Under the pieces are notes generated by a model. It was not told where the DNA came from, ran no database searches, and was given only the letters and a program-made list of their open reading frames with translations. Shown here piece after piece: positions 34,045 to 47,213 of a stretch of 64,000 nucleotides of DNA. The DNA comes from Parasponia andersonii (Eukaryota; Streptophyta; Magnoliopsida; Rosales; Cannabaceae), in the NCBI GenBank assembly GCA_002914805.1, contig JXTB01000007.1, forward strand, positions 1,557,499-1,621,498, in the 5' to 3' direction. The position numbers and the translations under genes were made by a program. Within the stretch, counting starts at the first letter, position 1; every line of letters begins with the position of its first letter.

Positions 34045-36338
34045 TGTCACAACTCAAAATCCTAAGTTGTGACTTTTAAGTATTTTTGAGTGTAAATTAA
34101 TATAAATAAAGAATTTTAAAAATTCAGAGAAAACCCAGTACTTGAATATTTCATTTTAGTCCTTGACTCATTAGAAATTCTATAAAAAGAGAACGCATCT
34201 TTAGTTTAATTTATTAAGAGAGATATGCCAATTAAAATTTGATGAAACATAGTTAATTTGTACGAAAACTTGGTCTGATAAAAACTTTAACGTTGATTAA
34301 AATGAAGTTCGTAAATCTTGAGTCGGAAAGTTCAAAAATTGGTTTACAAAATTAATCAAAATTCCAAGTACTTAAAACTTTAAAAATATGCTCCTTGGAA
34401 ATTATAGGGTCCCATATATATATACCAAATTCTCAAATGGTAGTAAATACATCCTCAAACATTCACTTAGTAGACTCAATAAACTTGGCTAAACAGTTAG
34501 ACTTGGAGAAAGAGTGAGACAAGGAAAAGTACCAACCTAAGGAGGAATAAGACCGCGAGCCTAAGCCAAGCGACTTGCCTAGCCATCGAGACAACTGACT
34601 CGAATGAGTGATCACCTAAAAGGGAGGAAAAATAAAAGGGGTGAGCTTGAAAACTCAGTAGGAAAGCTGTTACCTTAATTAAAACTTTTTTAGTGATGGA
34701 AGGCCCATGCATGGTTAGTTTAATCCAAAATAACTTTGCAAAACCGTATGTGCATATATTCATAAAAATATCCAAAACTGAGAGTCTATATGCATATACA
34801 TATATATAGAGGTACAGAAAACATAATATCTAAAAACTAATCAGTCCACAAACACATGACACAAATCCACTCAAACCCATGAGTTCACCACCTCTCATCA
34901 ATGGAAACCAGGGTGTTAGCACTATGTGTGCTATACAGCCTGCCTAACACCTAGCCTATAACCAGAGGGGACATCCACGTGTCGCCTACCAAACCTGGAG
35001 GGGCAACTGTATTGTCTACTCCTGCCAAATAGGGAGGTAGTCAAAAGAAAAATCCCACGCAGGTTCACGGACTCTGCACTGTCGGTGAGGTCACAGCGCC
35101 ACACTGTAAAAACTCCATGATGCTTAACTGGGGCTCATGTGTGATCCTATAACATGTGTACTCTGAACTGATGTGTAAAAGTAGCTATGCAATAATTTAA
35201 GTTCAAATGATGCTCTAGTTTTTAATAAAATAATTAATTAAATTTTGTAGAAAAATAGGCAGCATAGCAGCCCTATTTTAACATATCTAGAAATTACCTG
35301 CACTCAGACTAGTCCCAGAGCAATCCAATATATAAATCATACCATTCAATTCCATCACAGATATTTAAAAGTTTTAAAATCACATTTGTTCTCATATGTT
35401 GTAGAAAATAAGTTTTATTCAAAACGACATAAAAGATAGGTAACTAAATCCTTACCTCACTAGAATAGCGATACCACGCTATTGGAAGCTCAAGGTGTTG
35501 TTGGATGATCACTCGGAGGGTTGGGAACTAATCCCACACCCTCGATCGTCCTTTTGCGAAAAACCAACTTCTCACCAGAGCTTCAATTCCACAAATGGAT
35601 CTTTTTACTGAATTCCTAGCACCCAAAATAGCTAGGTTAGACATATAACTTGTCCGATTCGGGCTTGGGTCCTCACCGGACTAGTGGCAAATAAAACGAG
35701 GCAAAATCTCAAAACGAGGCAAAATCTCGACCGTCCAATCTCGATTTTTGTGCCGATCACCAAACAACTCAGTATACATATATATATCAAACTTCTCCAT
35801 TTTCCGAGTGCATTCCAAAAATGATAACAAAAATGAAATCTAATGGTCAGATCGAAAACTAAAATTCGAAACTCAAAATACCCTAAAATGGCAACTTTTA
35901 AACCGGGCAAAATGGGATCTTGAAATATATACCTTGAGGTTCCTCTCAACAATACGAACTCAACGAGCTCAAGAACGTGACTTGAAACTGCCGGAATTGT
36001 CGCCGGTGATGAAAACTTCCAAACGACCAAAAATGGCGTTTTCTGGCAACGTGTCTCTCGGCGATGACCAGGGGTTGGGTGGCATGGCTTCCTGGCGACA
36101 CAGGAGGAGCTCACCCGCGACAGGCCTGGCCAAACAATGGGTGAGGTGGCGGCGACACTCCTTGGTCCTCTTTTGGCTAAGAGAACGAGAGAGAGGTGAG
36201 AGAGAGTGAGTTATCAGGAGGGGGGATGAAGGGGAGAGAGAGAGTGTAATGTATATATATATATATTTAATTAGTTTTTTTTGAAAAAAAAATCTGGTCA
36301 AAAGACCATATTACTCTTAAAAAAATTAGGATTTTACA
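34045..36338 (-). repeat. LTR of the Tekay-like fossil
   Basis: 2294 bp. Ends TAATTTTTTTAAGAGTAATA on the minus-strand start side (36338 downward) and TTGTGACA at 34045. Contains a longer minus-strand reading frame (35632-36114) that shows no known domain and is not called a gene. Confidence 0.7.
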
Positions 36339-36351
36339 TTGTCCCCTCCTT

Positions 36352-37582
36352 ATAAGAATTTCGTCCCGAAATTCAAGTACAAACCGGGAACAAGAACAAT
36401 ATTCTAAGTAATAGCCACTGAGAGTGTCAGGAATACTTGACTATAGAATTTACGAGTAGTAAACTAGACGCGAGTTAATGGAAGAGTGAAACAGATAGTC
36501 CTCACTTGGCATCAAAGCCCCGCCAACATACCGTACTGTACTATGGTATGGTATAATATAAGGACGCACATGGAGAGATCAAAATTATAAGATGGCTCAA
36601 CAATAGGTACAAGAATCTAAACCCCCATAGTTGGAAATGACAACCTCAAGCATTTGAGCAGTCAAAAGATAATGGTAATAACCATGGCTAGAAACCAAGA
36701 ACACAGGACTCTAAACACTGATTGTAAGGAACTAAACTAGAACAGTAGACCAATGTCAGATACAAGAATACTGTCCCCCTGATCATACGAGATCAACAAT
36801 CTCCTGGGACATACCCATTTGTCTGCAACTAGTTCCCAGTCCTAGACAATGTTCGAGACAATGACTCTAACAAGAGTCTCATTTCAGGCACAGAACATGA
36901 TCAAATAGATTTTAAGATGAAGAACAATAATCCTTGTGTTACACCACACAAGATAAACAAGTCTAGAGATTGGAGGTGACATAAAGAGTTCAATTGTTCA
37001 CAACCATCTTCTGCTCTCCGGTTAAAGCAAGGAATAACTCAAAACACAAACTTCCGGTTAAAGCGAGGAATAACTCAAAACACAAACTACTTCTAGTCAA
37101 ATACAAGACTAGAACACCCAAACAGGAAATCGCCAATACAAGACATTAGTGTAAACTTCAATCTCAAATGCAAGCATCCAAACATGAGAAATTTCAAAAG
37201 CATTTCAAACCTTTTATCTAGTATAAAGCCTCATTAAAGAAAATCAAAATGAATGCTGACCCAAAGACTCTACAAGTCCTTGGTATAAAGAAAACTCCAT
37301 GGACATAATCCAATATCCTAAAAATATACATATATAATAATTGAAATCGATACTTAACACCCCAGAAATAAGGTTCTAACAGGATAGACTGACTAGTACC
37401 ATCCTCGAGTGACGTCTTTCTCCTATGCAACCTCATTTCAATTTTTAATGAAAATAATTTTGAAAACATTTTTTTTTTGAAAACATTGGATATAAAAGTG
37501 TAAGGGCCTAGGAATACTACACTTGTTCACAATATTGTTTCTCCCTCGCCAAAGGTAAACCACACCTAAACTTTAAGTACCC
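36352..37582 (-). other. Non-coding internal part of the Tekay-like fossil
   Basis: No recognisable coding sequence. A repeated pair CTCCGGTTAAAGCAAGGAAT / TTCCGGTTAAAGCGAGGAAT (37017-37075) shows a local duplication of about 35 bp. The region continues at 40344-41370 and 43933-44601. Confidence 0.5.
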
Positions 37583-37587
37583 TTTAC

Positions 37588-40338
37588 TGTGATGCCCAAG
37601 ATTCTCACATACATAATAAGCTAATAATAAACATATTCATATTGCATAATAGATATATCAAGCAACTAGTATCAATTTCATGGTAAATTACTCATTCTGA
37701 TTGTTAAATGATCTATATTATTGTACTAATATTTGTGGAAGTGCTCCCATGCAGTGTAAAGGCTCAGTACCCTTAAAGAGAGAGAGCTTGGTATGTGAAA
37801 GGGACAATGAATAGTAATACTATACGAACATGCATTAAAATTATATCTGTTGATAACTTGGTCAAATAGTAGTTTTTCGGTAAAATGCATTTTTCACGCT
37901 TTTCGGAGCCAAATTGACTGTGCGTTTAACACGTCAAATAGTTTTTATTTAATTTTTAGAAATCATTTCTAGCATTTTCCAAAATATTGGTTTCAGGTAA
38001 GCACGAGGTGGCAGTTACTGTACTGAACTGTGTTTAATTACACTAAGCTAGCTTAGATTAAGCTTAATTGCGTAATGTCATCTTTGTGCACTCTAATAAT
38101 TAGGCATTGATACTTTGTTTGCATTATTAATTGGAGTCTAATTGACTTATTTTTATGTTTAATGATTGGTTATGGGGCTAGGTTTCACTAGATTACAATA
38201 AGATTGGCCATATGGGATTATAAGTCAAAGTATGACTAGTTTTCACCATTTTGGTCTACACTTGGGTATATAGGATGGACCAGCAACGTGGTGAGTATGC
38301 TAAGGATGTTTTAGAGCTGGACACATGGAAAGTAAGGTGCAAAATTCCAAAAACACCCCTTAGAACTTAAGTTATGCCATTTCTTAGTTATTAAGTATTA
38401 CTTTTGGACCAAATCTGGTCACTTTCTTCTCTTTTCTCTCCAGCCATGACCTGAAACTCTCCCACTCATTTTTAGACTTCTATCAGCTCCCATTAACCAT
38501 TTCCAAGAGTTTTCAAGTGGTAGAACTCAATTTGGAGCTTAAGAAAGCAAAATAGGTCCAAATTAGTCAAGGTAATTCTACTAATTCTCCTTCCTAGGTT
38601 TTGTTTTATTATTTCAATTCTCCACTTGATATCACTTAAATAATGATTCCTCTAGGTTCTCTTGAGTCCTAAGATCAATTTCTAAGCCAAAGAAATCAGT
38701 TTTGTGGAAGAAGAAGGCAAGAGATTCAACAAAGGTTCAAACTAGTCAAGGTGAGGTTTTTATGGAATTTGGAATTGGTAATTTATTTCTATTACATTAG
38801 CCCTTAAATCAAAGCTTTTATTTGATGAATAAAGGTCCTAGAAAACCTTATATATGGTTTGAAACATAGAATTTAAGTGGAGGATTAAAGTTAGACTTAA
38901 AGCCCCAAAGTTTGCTATTTGTGGATTCAAGTGTTTTCATTGTTGGAATAAGTTGTCTACACTTGTAATTTGATTTCATTGCTTGGAATGTGTAAGACAT
39001 TGATCCTTTTATGCAGATTACACCTATTTACTGGCTGGTTATGATGATATACAAGTGTAAAAGTGGTTTTAAACTTTGTTTAAACCGAAAGGAATTCAAG
39101 TGCACCTAGGTTGTTATAAATGATCCTCTTTGAGGTGTATATATGGGAATTGGCTTGTGAATTGTTATTGCAGATCTTAAACCATGATTTTAATCATATG
39201 GAAATGTCCTAAAAATAGGGGAGGTACTGTCAAAATATTTTTAAAACCAAATGGTACTATTTAGAAGCAAATGGACTAGTTTTTATGAAAGTATGTGCCA
39301 TTTTGGTTCATTTTGTGATTAGATTTCCTGATTTTGTGAAAGTTGTGATTTATGCTTGTGGTTGCTTTCTTTAATCATTTTACATTATAGTAATCATTCT
39401 AGTAATAAAATTGATATCAGGTCTTCCACACACCTTACCACTGAGCATACTGACCCTTTTCACTATCTTTTCTGTCGGACATAAGGTAAGTAACATTACA
39501 CCTGTAATGTAAGAAATTCTTTATTTACTATGAATATTAAATATTTGGATATGTATATGTACGTATCTATTAGTCAGTCTTGCATGAGACATTAATGCGT
39601 GGTGTATTTGTATTGCCCGACGAATATTAGTGAATAGGATATGGCGGGTCAGCGCCCAAATATGTGATATGGTTCCTTCAGGGACACTTTGGTTCCTTCG
39701 GGCACACTCTGGTCCTTTCAGGGATACTATGGTTCCTTCGGAAACACTCTGGCGGCAGTATGGGGTGGACCTCTACTGTACACAAAGGGGATTTTTGGGG
39801 CTCGAGACCTCTATATAGCTCGTGATATGTTACACATTCTTTGAGTGGCTCAGTATACAATTCGCGGTCTTATCAGGCAATACATATATACAGGGATCCC
39901 AACTATATGACCATTTGTTTCATGTTATATGTATTGTGCATCTGCATACGTTACTTACTGAGTTTTATACTCATTAATATTCTTACATTGCAGAAGGTAC
40001 GGATGATATGTGAGTTAGAGGGGAAGCGCTGACTTTCTGACCGTGGCTTGTATATATGAGCATTTTGATGCTGTGGTTTTCTAATAGAGGATTTTGTAAT
40101 TATTGAGTGTGTGTACATTATATATATTTTTATGAGAGGTCCACAATGTGAGTATGTATATACGTATAAATTAGACTATGTATAATTATAAGAGGAATTT
40201 CTCTTTTTCTCCCAGAAAATTTAAAAAGTTTTAAATTTTCACTATTTTATCAGTTCTAAGTCGAGTAGTGTCTCCCAATCTCACTAAATATTTATACAAA
40301 TATCCTTACGTACATGTGTGGGATCAGGGGATGTTACA
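37588..40338. mobile_element. Solo LTR 1 nested in the Tekay-like fossil
   Basis: Ends TGTGATGCCCAAG and GGGGATGTTACA; perfect 5-bp duplication TTTAC at 37583-37587 and 40339-40343. 2751 bp with no internal region, so a solo LTR left by recombination. The last ~860 bp match solo LTR 2. Gypsy-type LTR by length and ends; family not certain. Confidence 0.8.
39669..39753. repeat. Four ~20-bp tandem units (GGTTCCTTCGGG type) in solo LTR 1
   Basis: Units GGTTCCTTCAGGGACACTTT, GGTTCCTTCGGGCACACTCT, GGTCCTTTCAGGGATACTAT and GGTTCCTTCGGAAACACTCT run in tandem. Solo LTR 2 has three comparable units near 43281-43342. Such units within an LTR are a common place for enhancer elements; not shown here. 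Confidence 0.75.
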
Positions 40339-40343
40339 TTTAC

Positions 40344-41370
40344 AATATAACCTATAGTCCAACGACTCTTAAGATAAAAATCCATAAGTGATCTCAGTCC
40401 AATTACCATTAGCTATGTAACAATAATCATGTTATATCTAATTTAAATCCAATAAGAGAATTAGATCTGTTTCAACATCAACATTTAGCAAAAGTCTCAT
40501 TCCATGCATATATGATGAAAATCTCTAATAGTTTCAAGCATCAATCTACAAAGTTGAGTTATACATAGTAACCATTTAGTAAAACAAACATGGAATGCAT
40601 GAAAGATTAGCATATTTTCCACAATCAATAAACGGACATTTATTTCATAAACTGCACTTATTCGGTAAAATAACAAATCATGCCATATTTAAATTACCAT
40701 GGTCAATTTTTTCTTTCAAAACTAATAAAGTATTTGGGCCTCAATCCATATTACAACCAAACACGATGGAATGTTTTTGTGGAATTCTAAAATATTTTTC
40801 AAGGAAATAAAATAGGTTCCTCAAAAAGTTTGAAAGTTCACAATTCATTCTCTTTTTTTTTTATAAGGAAAAAAAAATTCAGTAGTTTAGAAAATAATAA
40901 AGTGTGAAATATTGTCAAAACATTTTCTCAAGTCAGGTAAAACAAACTCCAATTCTCATTTAACCTTTCAAAATAAATATTAATAGTTAATGGAGATTTA
41001 TACTAGGCATGACAAACCAATTAACATATATATGAACTCCATAAACTGGAAAGCTAGAATCAAATTTTTAAGAAAAATATCACGTACCAACATGCTCCAC
41101 TCAAGGCTTGCCGAACATAAAGCCAATGCATATAACTCAAAACATATCAAATGTAAAACCAAGTCATATAACTCATTGCCTTTTACCGCCTTGAAATTCT
41201 AAATGTCATTCTCCTCCCAGCTCTTCTCAACACTGGGGAGACTGGTCAAAACCAATCGTACAATGCCCAAAGTCCAATTAAAACAAGTCCTACATAATCT
41301 AATGTAACTTGTTCACACCATGGAAAATCAAGTCAACATGAATTATTATAGTAAACAATCCAACAAATAC
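40344..41370 (-). other. Non-coding internal part of the Tekay-like fossil, second piece
   Basis: Lies between the two solo LTRs. AT-rich, no coding sequence recognised. Confidence 0.5.
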
Positions 41371-41375
41371 CAAGG

Positions 41376-41668
41376 TGTGATATCCTGAATTCCTAAACAA
41401 CACCCAATTTTAAAGAGCTAATAATAACTTCATGCATTGTATTTTTTTTTTATATATCTGCCTTACCTGTTTATATAATTTGGTGTTTATTTTAGAAATT
41501 CATTTTCATGTGTGCATATTATTTATATTTTGTAATGTTAATTTAGTAACTTATTGATTGTAATTCTCTGAGTGATTTTCCAGTGAAATGCTCAAGATGT
41601 GCTCTATGGTACAAGTTAGAAATGCATTTAGCCATATAAAACAACTGAAAGATTTGCTTATTATCACT

Positions 41669-41709
<41 letters not shown>

Positions 41710-43927
41710 TTTTTTTCTACTCAATTTAACTTTCAAGTGATTAATTATTGAATTTTTTTTATAGGAAAATATTTGTGCAACTTAAAAACTAACTCTTGTG
41801 ATTTCATATATTTCTATATTTTTAGGGTATTTATTTAGTTATTTATTTTCTCCTTAATATCACGTTTATTTGGTTTTATGAAGTCTTTAAGTTTTCTTAT
41901 ATTTTGGCTTATAAAAAATAATAATAATAATAAAAAGAAATATTTTGGTGGAGAGCCGACTTAAGTCGGTAGAAACTCTTAAAGTCCTATACTTATCTCT
42001 TTTCACTTTTCTTTATATATGAATGTTGAAACCCACTTATTTCTAAATTGTTCTGGTGGAATCTATCTTAGAGTCCTCACGTTTTTAGAAGGTAACTATT
42101 CACCTGATTATTGTAGTTCTTCCATAGATTTTTGTCTTCTTAGTACATGCATCTTGGATTATTTAATGAAAAACCTTGTTATGTTTATCTATATGATACA
42201 GTTGTGTTTATGAAGCTTTGACATCTTCTACATAACTATTCTTACCAGATATTATTTGCAATAATTTCTAGGATTTACTTGCAATACCAAGTCTATTTCA
42301 TGGGTTTGTGTATATACCTCAAAATCCTATTCGTACATATAAGTTTGTCTTATTGTGTGATCGAAACAAGGACTCATGTCTTTGTTAATATCAGGATGAT
42401 AACATCTCCTTTATATTCCATGTGTGGTTGCTTAAAAGTTGTAAAACCCACTTAGACTTATTTTATGTCTAAATTCTATGAACAAATTGGTGCATATTAG
42501 TATTTTTAAAAAAAAAATAAAAAAAAAAAACAGTTCAAATTGTATTCCGAACAATTTTTTTTTTTTTTATGTAGCTTATACAATTCGGTGCTCATTGGAT
42601 ATTATGCTCAATTATGTCTTATCTCTTTTCGAGCTAATATTTTGTCAATACTTGCAAAATGTATATGTACAAAGAAGCATTTATTAACACCTCAAGTAAT
42701 TCAATTCTACATCAGTGAGTACTTTTTTTATGATTCTGTAAATGTGTGAGCATTTGAAAACTATAACACCCATATCTTTATTTTGTTTCTTTTACTACAT
42801 GGATGGATTTTTATCTCAAAATTTGGTTACTGTGATAAATGATGTTGATTGACAATAATTTTTATGAATTTTCATGATATTTGTTTTGGATTAAATGAAT
42901 AATTGTATTTGAACTTTGATTTTGGAAAAAATTGTGTTTAATGCTATTTTTCTTGTGGTTTAAATTGTCATTTCAAAAATAAAAAATAATAATAATAATA
43001 ATAATAATAATAGGAATATATTGACTGTACCTTGGACAAAGAGCATTTCACCAGAAAATACCCAAAAGCTCGAAATCGAAGTAAGTAACGTTACACCTAT
43101 AATGTAAGAAATTCTTTGTTTCTGTGTATCTTGGGAATCTGTGAATATGAAATATTTGGATATGTGTATGTACTATCTGTTATTTAGTCTTGCATGAGAC
43201 ATTAACACGTGGTGTATTTATATTTCCTGACGAGTATTAGTGAATAGGGTGTGGCGGGCCAGCGTCCAAATATATGATATAGTTCCTTTGGGAATACTCT
43301 GGTCCTCTCGGGGATATTATGGTTCCTATGGGAATACTTTGACGGCAGTATGGGGTAGACCTCTACTGTATACAGAGGGGATTCTCTGGGGCTTAAGAGC
43401 TCCATATTGCTCATGATACGATATACGTTCTCTGAGTGGCTCAATACGCAATTCACGGTCTTGTCAGGCAATACAATATATACATGGATCCCAAATACAT
43501 GATTATTTGTTCTCTGTCATGTGCACTCTGCATCTGCATACGTTACTTACTGGATTTTATACTTACCTATATTTTTACATTGTAGAGGGTGTTGTTCATG
43601 TTTGAAATTGGAGGAGGAGTGCCTACTTTCTGACCGCGGCTTGTGTATATAAGCATTTTGACGCTGTGGTTTTCTGACAGAAGATTTTGTACCTATTTTG
43701 AGTGTATGTATATTATGTATAGTTAAATGAGAGGTCCACTTTGAGAGGGTGTATATATCTATACATTAGAGTATGTATAATTATGAGTGGAAGCTTTTTT
43801 TTTTTCCTTCTAAAAAGTTTTAATTTTCCCCGATTTTATCAGTTCTAAGTCGAGTAGTGTCTCCTGATTTTACTAAATAACTATAAAAATATCCTTACGT
43901 ACGTGTGTGGAATCGGAGAATGTTACA
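41376..43927. mobile_element. Solo LTR 2 nested in the Tekay-like fossil
   Basis: Ends TGTGATATCCTGAATT and GAGAATGTTACA; perfect duplication CAAGG at 41371-41375 and 43928-43932. 2552 bp. From GTAAGTAAC (43081) to the end it matches solo LTR 1, but the first 1.7 kb look unrelated apart from the first bases. Contains (TA)n near 41665-41709 and (TAA)n near 42985-43012. Confidence 0.8.
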
Positions 43928-43932
43928 CAAGG

Positions 43933-44742
43933 GACCATGCATTAACCAACAAGGTAAACTGCATCAAGAAAAATTTTAGAAGAGACATGCAATTTGCATC
44001 ATCAAGCACACAAGACATAAGTGAAAAGCTTCACAGAATTTAAATCAAAATTCCCAATTCAAAAGTTTTCACCAAACAAGGATTTTTATAACCCAAGCAG
44101 TCATATCAATTTCCATTCTCCAAGCAATATATTCTACAAAAATCACAGGTATAAACCTTTAAACATACGCGTGAAGCTAATGATTTTTCCCAAAATTTAT
44201 TTTCAATCCACACCAAAGTTTTCCGAGTAGTCAAACTTGTAAATCAATTTACGAAAGCATTCATTTGATCTCTAATCAAGTATCAAGTAGGGATTGGAAA
44301 ATGCTTAGTAATCTACTAAGCTCAAAGTTTAAAATGGAACTTGAAAAGTTTGATTTATGAATATATATTTATTAAAACAAATTACTTTGGTCTTGAGGTC
44401 TCTCAAATCAACACTTCTAAACATAAAACAAAATCATACTAGTATATAAATAGGTCAGGTGGCTTTATAAAGTTTAGTCTCAAAGTAACATTTTAACTTA
44501 AAATAATACATCCTTTGAAAAAGTATATTACTTTCACCCTACCAATGCTCAAGTTTAAAATGTCCATAATTCCTTTGAAAACAAATATGTCACCTTAGTC
44601 AACTTGGCGAGTGAGTTATCGGGAGGGGGGATGAAGGGGAGAAAGAGAGTGTAATGTGTATATATATTTAATTAGTTTTTTTTTTTGAAAAAAAAAACTG
44701 GTCAAAAGACCATATTACCCTTAAAAAAACTAGGATTTTACA
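43933..44742 (-). other. Last internal piece and terminal LTR fragment of the Tekay-like fossil
   Basis: 43933-44601 is AT-rich non-coding sequence. From about 44602 (GAGTGAGTTATCGGGAGG) to 44742 it matches the last 140 bp of the LTR at 36199-36338, ending at the TCTCA duplication. Confidence 0.65.
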
Positions 44743-44747
44743 TCTCA

Positions 44748-45901
44748 GGTCTTGTGCACTTGATTTTCTCTCCAACAAAAAAGCGCCGTGTCATAAAAAA
44801 AATTCAAGCTTTCTTTCAGCCAATCAACATCTACGTGCTGAGCTTACCTTTTTATTCCACATAGGATTATTCATCTATTACCAGATTTTGCATAAGAAAC
44901 GTGAGGAGAAAGAGGGGAAAGGGAGAGTAAATTGTAAAGTGACACATCACACAACCAATCATATTTAAGCATAGGAATCCGTGAATAATTGGGAAACACT
45001 CTCTTTTCAGCAATAAAAGGACTATGGGACAGAGGGAAAAAATACATAAAACTAGAGAGAGAAAGTCTATGGGAGACAGAGCAGTGAAGTGGAGTCTCTT
45101 CAACCGCGATTTCTCTAGTTTGATTTTATTTTCAGTTTTAGAAATTTATTTTCTTTAGAATGTTTTCATTTAATATTTTTGTTTCTCTTAGTTTAATTAT
45201 ATTCTAGATTTCTTTTCTAGGGCTGCGATGTAGCCTAACTATGATGCTTTAAATATTTTTCTTTCAATTTAGTCCATTAAATATTTTTCCTAGTTGAGTT
45301 TTCAATTCTGTTCTTAATGCTTCTATTTAATTGGTCCCTAAATAGATGATTTGTTAATCATAATGAAACCGGAAAGAGATTTATGTGTCTAGTTCGTTGG
45401 ATTGAGAGCCATAAATTGCATGTTAAATAGGAATAGATTTACATGATTTGTGTAGTCGCTGTATGAGTTTCCATAGATCTTAAAGAATTCTTAATTAGTT
45501 TAATTCACATAGGAATATAGTGAATTGATAATTAAGGATATTTTTGCTTGAACTCTGAAGAGGATAGAAAATAAATTAGGGGATCTCGACTATCAACTAG
45601 GGAAATAATTGTAGGCTATTAAGATAGAGAATTTTTAGAGTGGATTAGTTACAGTGAAATCGAAACCCTAGGTTTAATTTCATTGATTTACATATTGTTT
45701 TATTTTTTGTTTTTAATTTTTATTCTTGTTTATTTAATTCAATTTAAATTAATTTTTCTTTAGTTAATTAATTTAAATAAAATTAGGATTAGCTAAATTT
45801 TGGTACTTAGTAAATCAACAATCTTCATGGGACGATACTCATACTCAGTACTTTATTACTTGTTTATGATACATACACTTGCATTCATAATTTTCACAAC
45901 A
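44748..45901 (+). repeat. 3' LTR of copy E, right part
   Basis: Continues exactly from GTATCTCA (34037-34044) to GGTCTTGTGCACTTG, matching 28318-29455 of the 5' LTR. Ends TAATTTTCACAACA before the GCACT duplication. Confidence 0.85.
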
Positions 45902-47213
45902 GCACTAGTGTTAGGGTTGTGCAGTTTTTTTCACTCATATATCTTATATATATGGGGCCTAAAACTACTAGTCCTATTCCAACTAGGATTGGGCTTGTTC
46001 TCCAATTTGGGCTTTGCATATATTTTTATAAATATGTCCAACTCATGTAACTTATTTATAAAAATACCAACTTCTGTGTAGAATCATTATTTTATACAGT
46101 TTCATAAAACTAATTTCACAGATACCACCAACTATTTAATGAGCTTTGTTTAGTTAGATAATGGACCTAATGGATCCGAATAATCTAAATTCCAATAGTA
46201 TGATAAATACTTAATAACTCTTATTATGGTATTTATATAAATACTGTTAGAAAAGGGGACACTCTACTAAAGATTCAATACTGCATTCTTAGATTAAATG
46301 TCATGCCTTTTATAGAGATTTAATTAACTAGCCTTGATGAACCGATCCATCTAGTATATTCTATACCACATATAGAATCCCTATATAATGTTGAAGTTGG
46401 GTAGGTAAAATTATCCTAATACCCCTCAAAAACATATTTATCTTTAAGTTACCATCTTTCCATCAAGGAATAATGTTATCGATAATTTTACTTTCAATGG
46501 CTATTTAGACAAAATTATCAACCAATTCACAAATTGAATACTAAGATCTTAGATTTAATTATTTCATGAATCTTGAAAGATCTTAAAGTAGCATTAATGT
46601 ATAATTTCCTTAACTATTTAGTGCTCTTATCAATTCATAAATTATAACCTCCAATATACCAGAGTTCACCTCTAATTTCACTAAGGCTAGTCTTTTAACA
46701 AATCAAAAAGCTATAACTCATGAAAACAAGTTCAGTCAAACATCAAGGATTAAGATCTATACGCTAAGAGCTAGTTTGTAGTAATAGAAGAATTCAGTTA
46801 CAGTACTCCAATTCTTTATATTACCTGATTCAGTTCAATACACATAACTTATTTATGTTGTACTAGTGTTTCTATTATTAGTCAAACACTTCAATGATTT
46901 AAGACTCATCATTCCTGTTAAGATAGACAAAAACTATAATCTTTATCAAATAAAGTATTACATTTTTATTTATAGATTGTAAACTAATTAATTTGGACTT
47001 AGATAAAGAGACAAATCTCCCCATAATCAACACTTAATCATGTTTGTCTCTTTATACACAAATAAAGTCATGGAATCTTTTTCAAATTAATAAACTATTC
47101 AACTGAGACAGTTTAATGTGGCAAATATCATACTTGCATATAAGAGAAAGTTGTTCACACTAAAAGAGTAAAATTAGAAATCTACTTTTTAGAGCAAATA
47201 TCCTAACATATAG

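Larger units (their letters stand above)
34045..44742 (-). mobile_element. Tekay/Del-like Ty3/gypsy fossil, non-coding, nested in copy E's LTR
   Basis: TG...CA ends (TGTCACAACTCAAAAT and TAGGATTTTACA) and a perfect duplication TCTCA (34040-34044, 44743-44747). One LTR is 34045-36338. The next bases, read on the minus strand, give AAGGAGGGGACAA, a polypurine tract, preceded by GAATTTCGGGACGAAATTC, typical of the 3' end of Tekay/Del elements; hence minus orientation. The far end keeps only ~140 bp that match the LTR. No gag or pol domain was seen in 36352-44600, so the copy is non-autonomous or gutted. Two solo LTRs sit inside it. Confidence 0.7.
27194..45901 (+). mobile_element. Athila-like Ty3/gypsy fossil with gag and protease only (copy E)
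   Basis: Perfect 5-bp duplication GCACT at 27189-27193 and 45902-45906. Parts: 5' LTR 27194-29455, tRNA-Asp-type primer site, gag, protease, long non-coding region, polypurine tract, 3' LTR in two parts (33648-34044 and 44748-45901) split by the nested element 34045-44742. No RT, RNase H or integrase is present, as in the copy at 420-5046, which fits a non-autonomous gag-only family (TR-GAG/LARD-like). About 8 differences in the last 117 LTR bases by hand count suggest a few million years. Broken in a handful of places. Confidence 0.85.
26742..47208 (-). mobile_element. Copia-like solo LTR inserted in LINE, itself split by a nested element
   Basis: Plus-strand ends are TGCTGATAATTTGACC (26742) and AAATATCCTAACA (47208), so it reads TGTTAGGATATTTGC...ATCAGCA on the minus strand, a common Copia-type LTR start. 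Flanking 5-mers TACAA and TATAG agree only partly, but the LINE reading continues exactly across these ends. Removing the nested 27194-45906 leaves about 1.75 kb. Assignment to Copia is a guess from the first bases. An alternative left end at 26932 has a perfect TATAG duplication but would not account for 26742-26931. Confidence 0.5.

Noticed and set aside
35632-36114. 160-residue minus-strand reading frame
   Set aside because: It lies wholly inside the LTR of the Tekay-like fossil, overlaps frames on the other strand, and shows no known domain.
39630-39860. Frames with repeated GTLWF/SGPFRDT-like text and a similar one at 43202-43471
   Set aside because: They come from the 20-bp tandem units inside the two solo LTRs; no homologue pattern beyond the DNA repeat.
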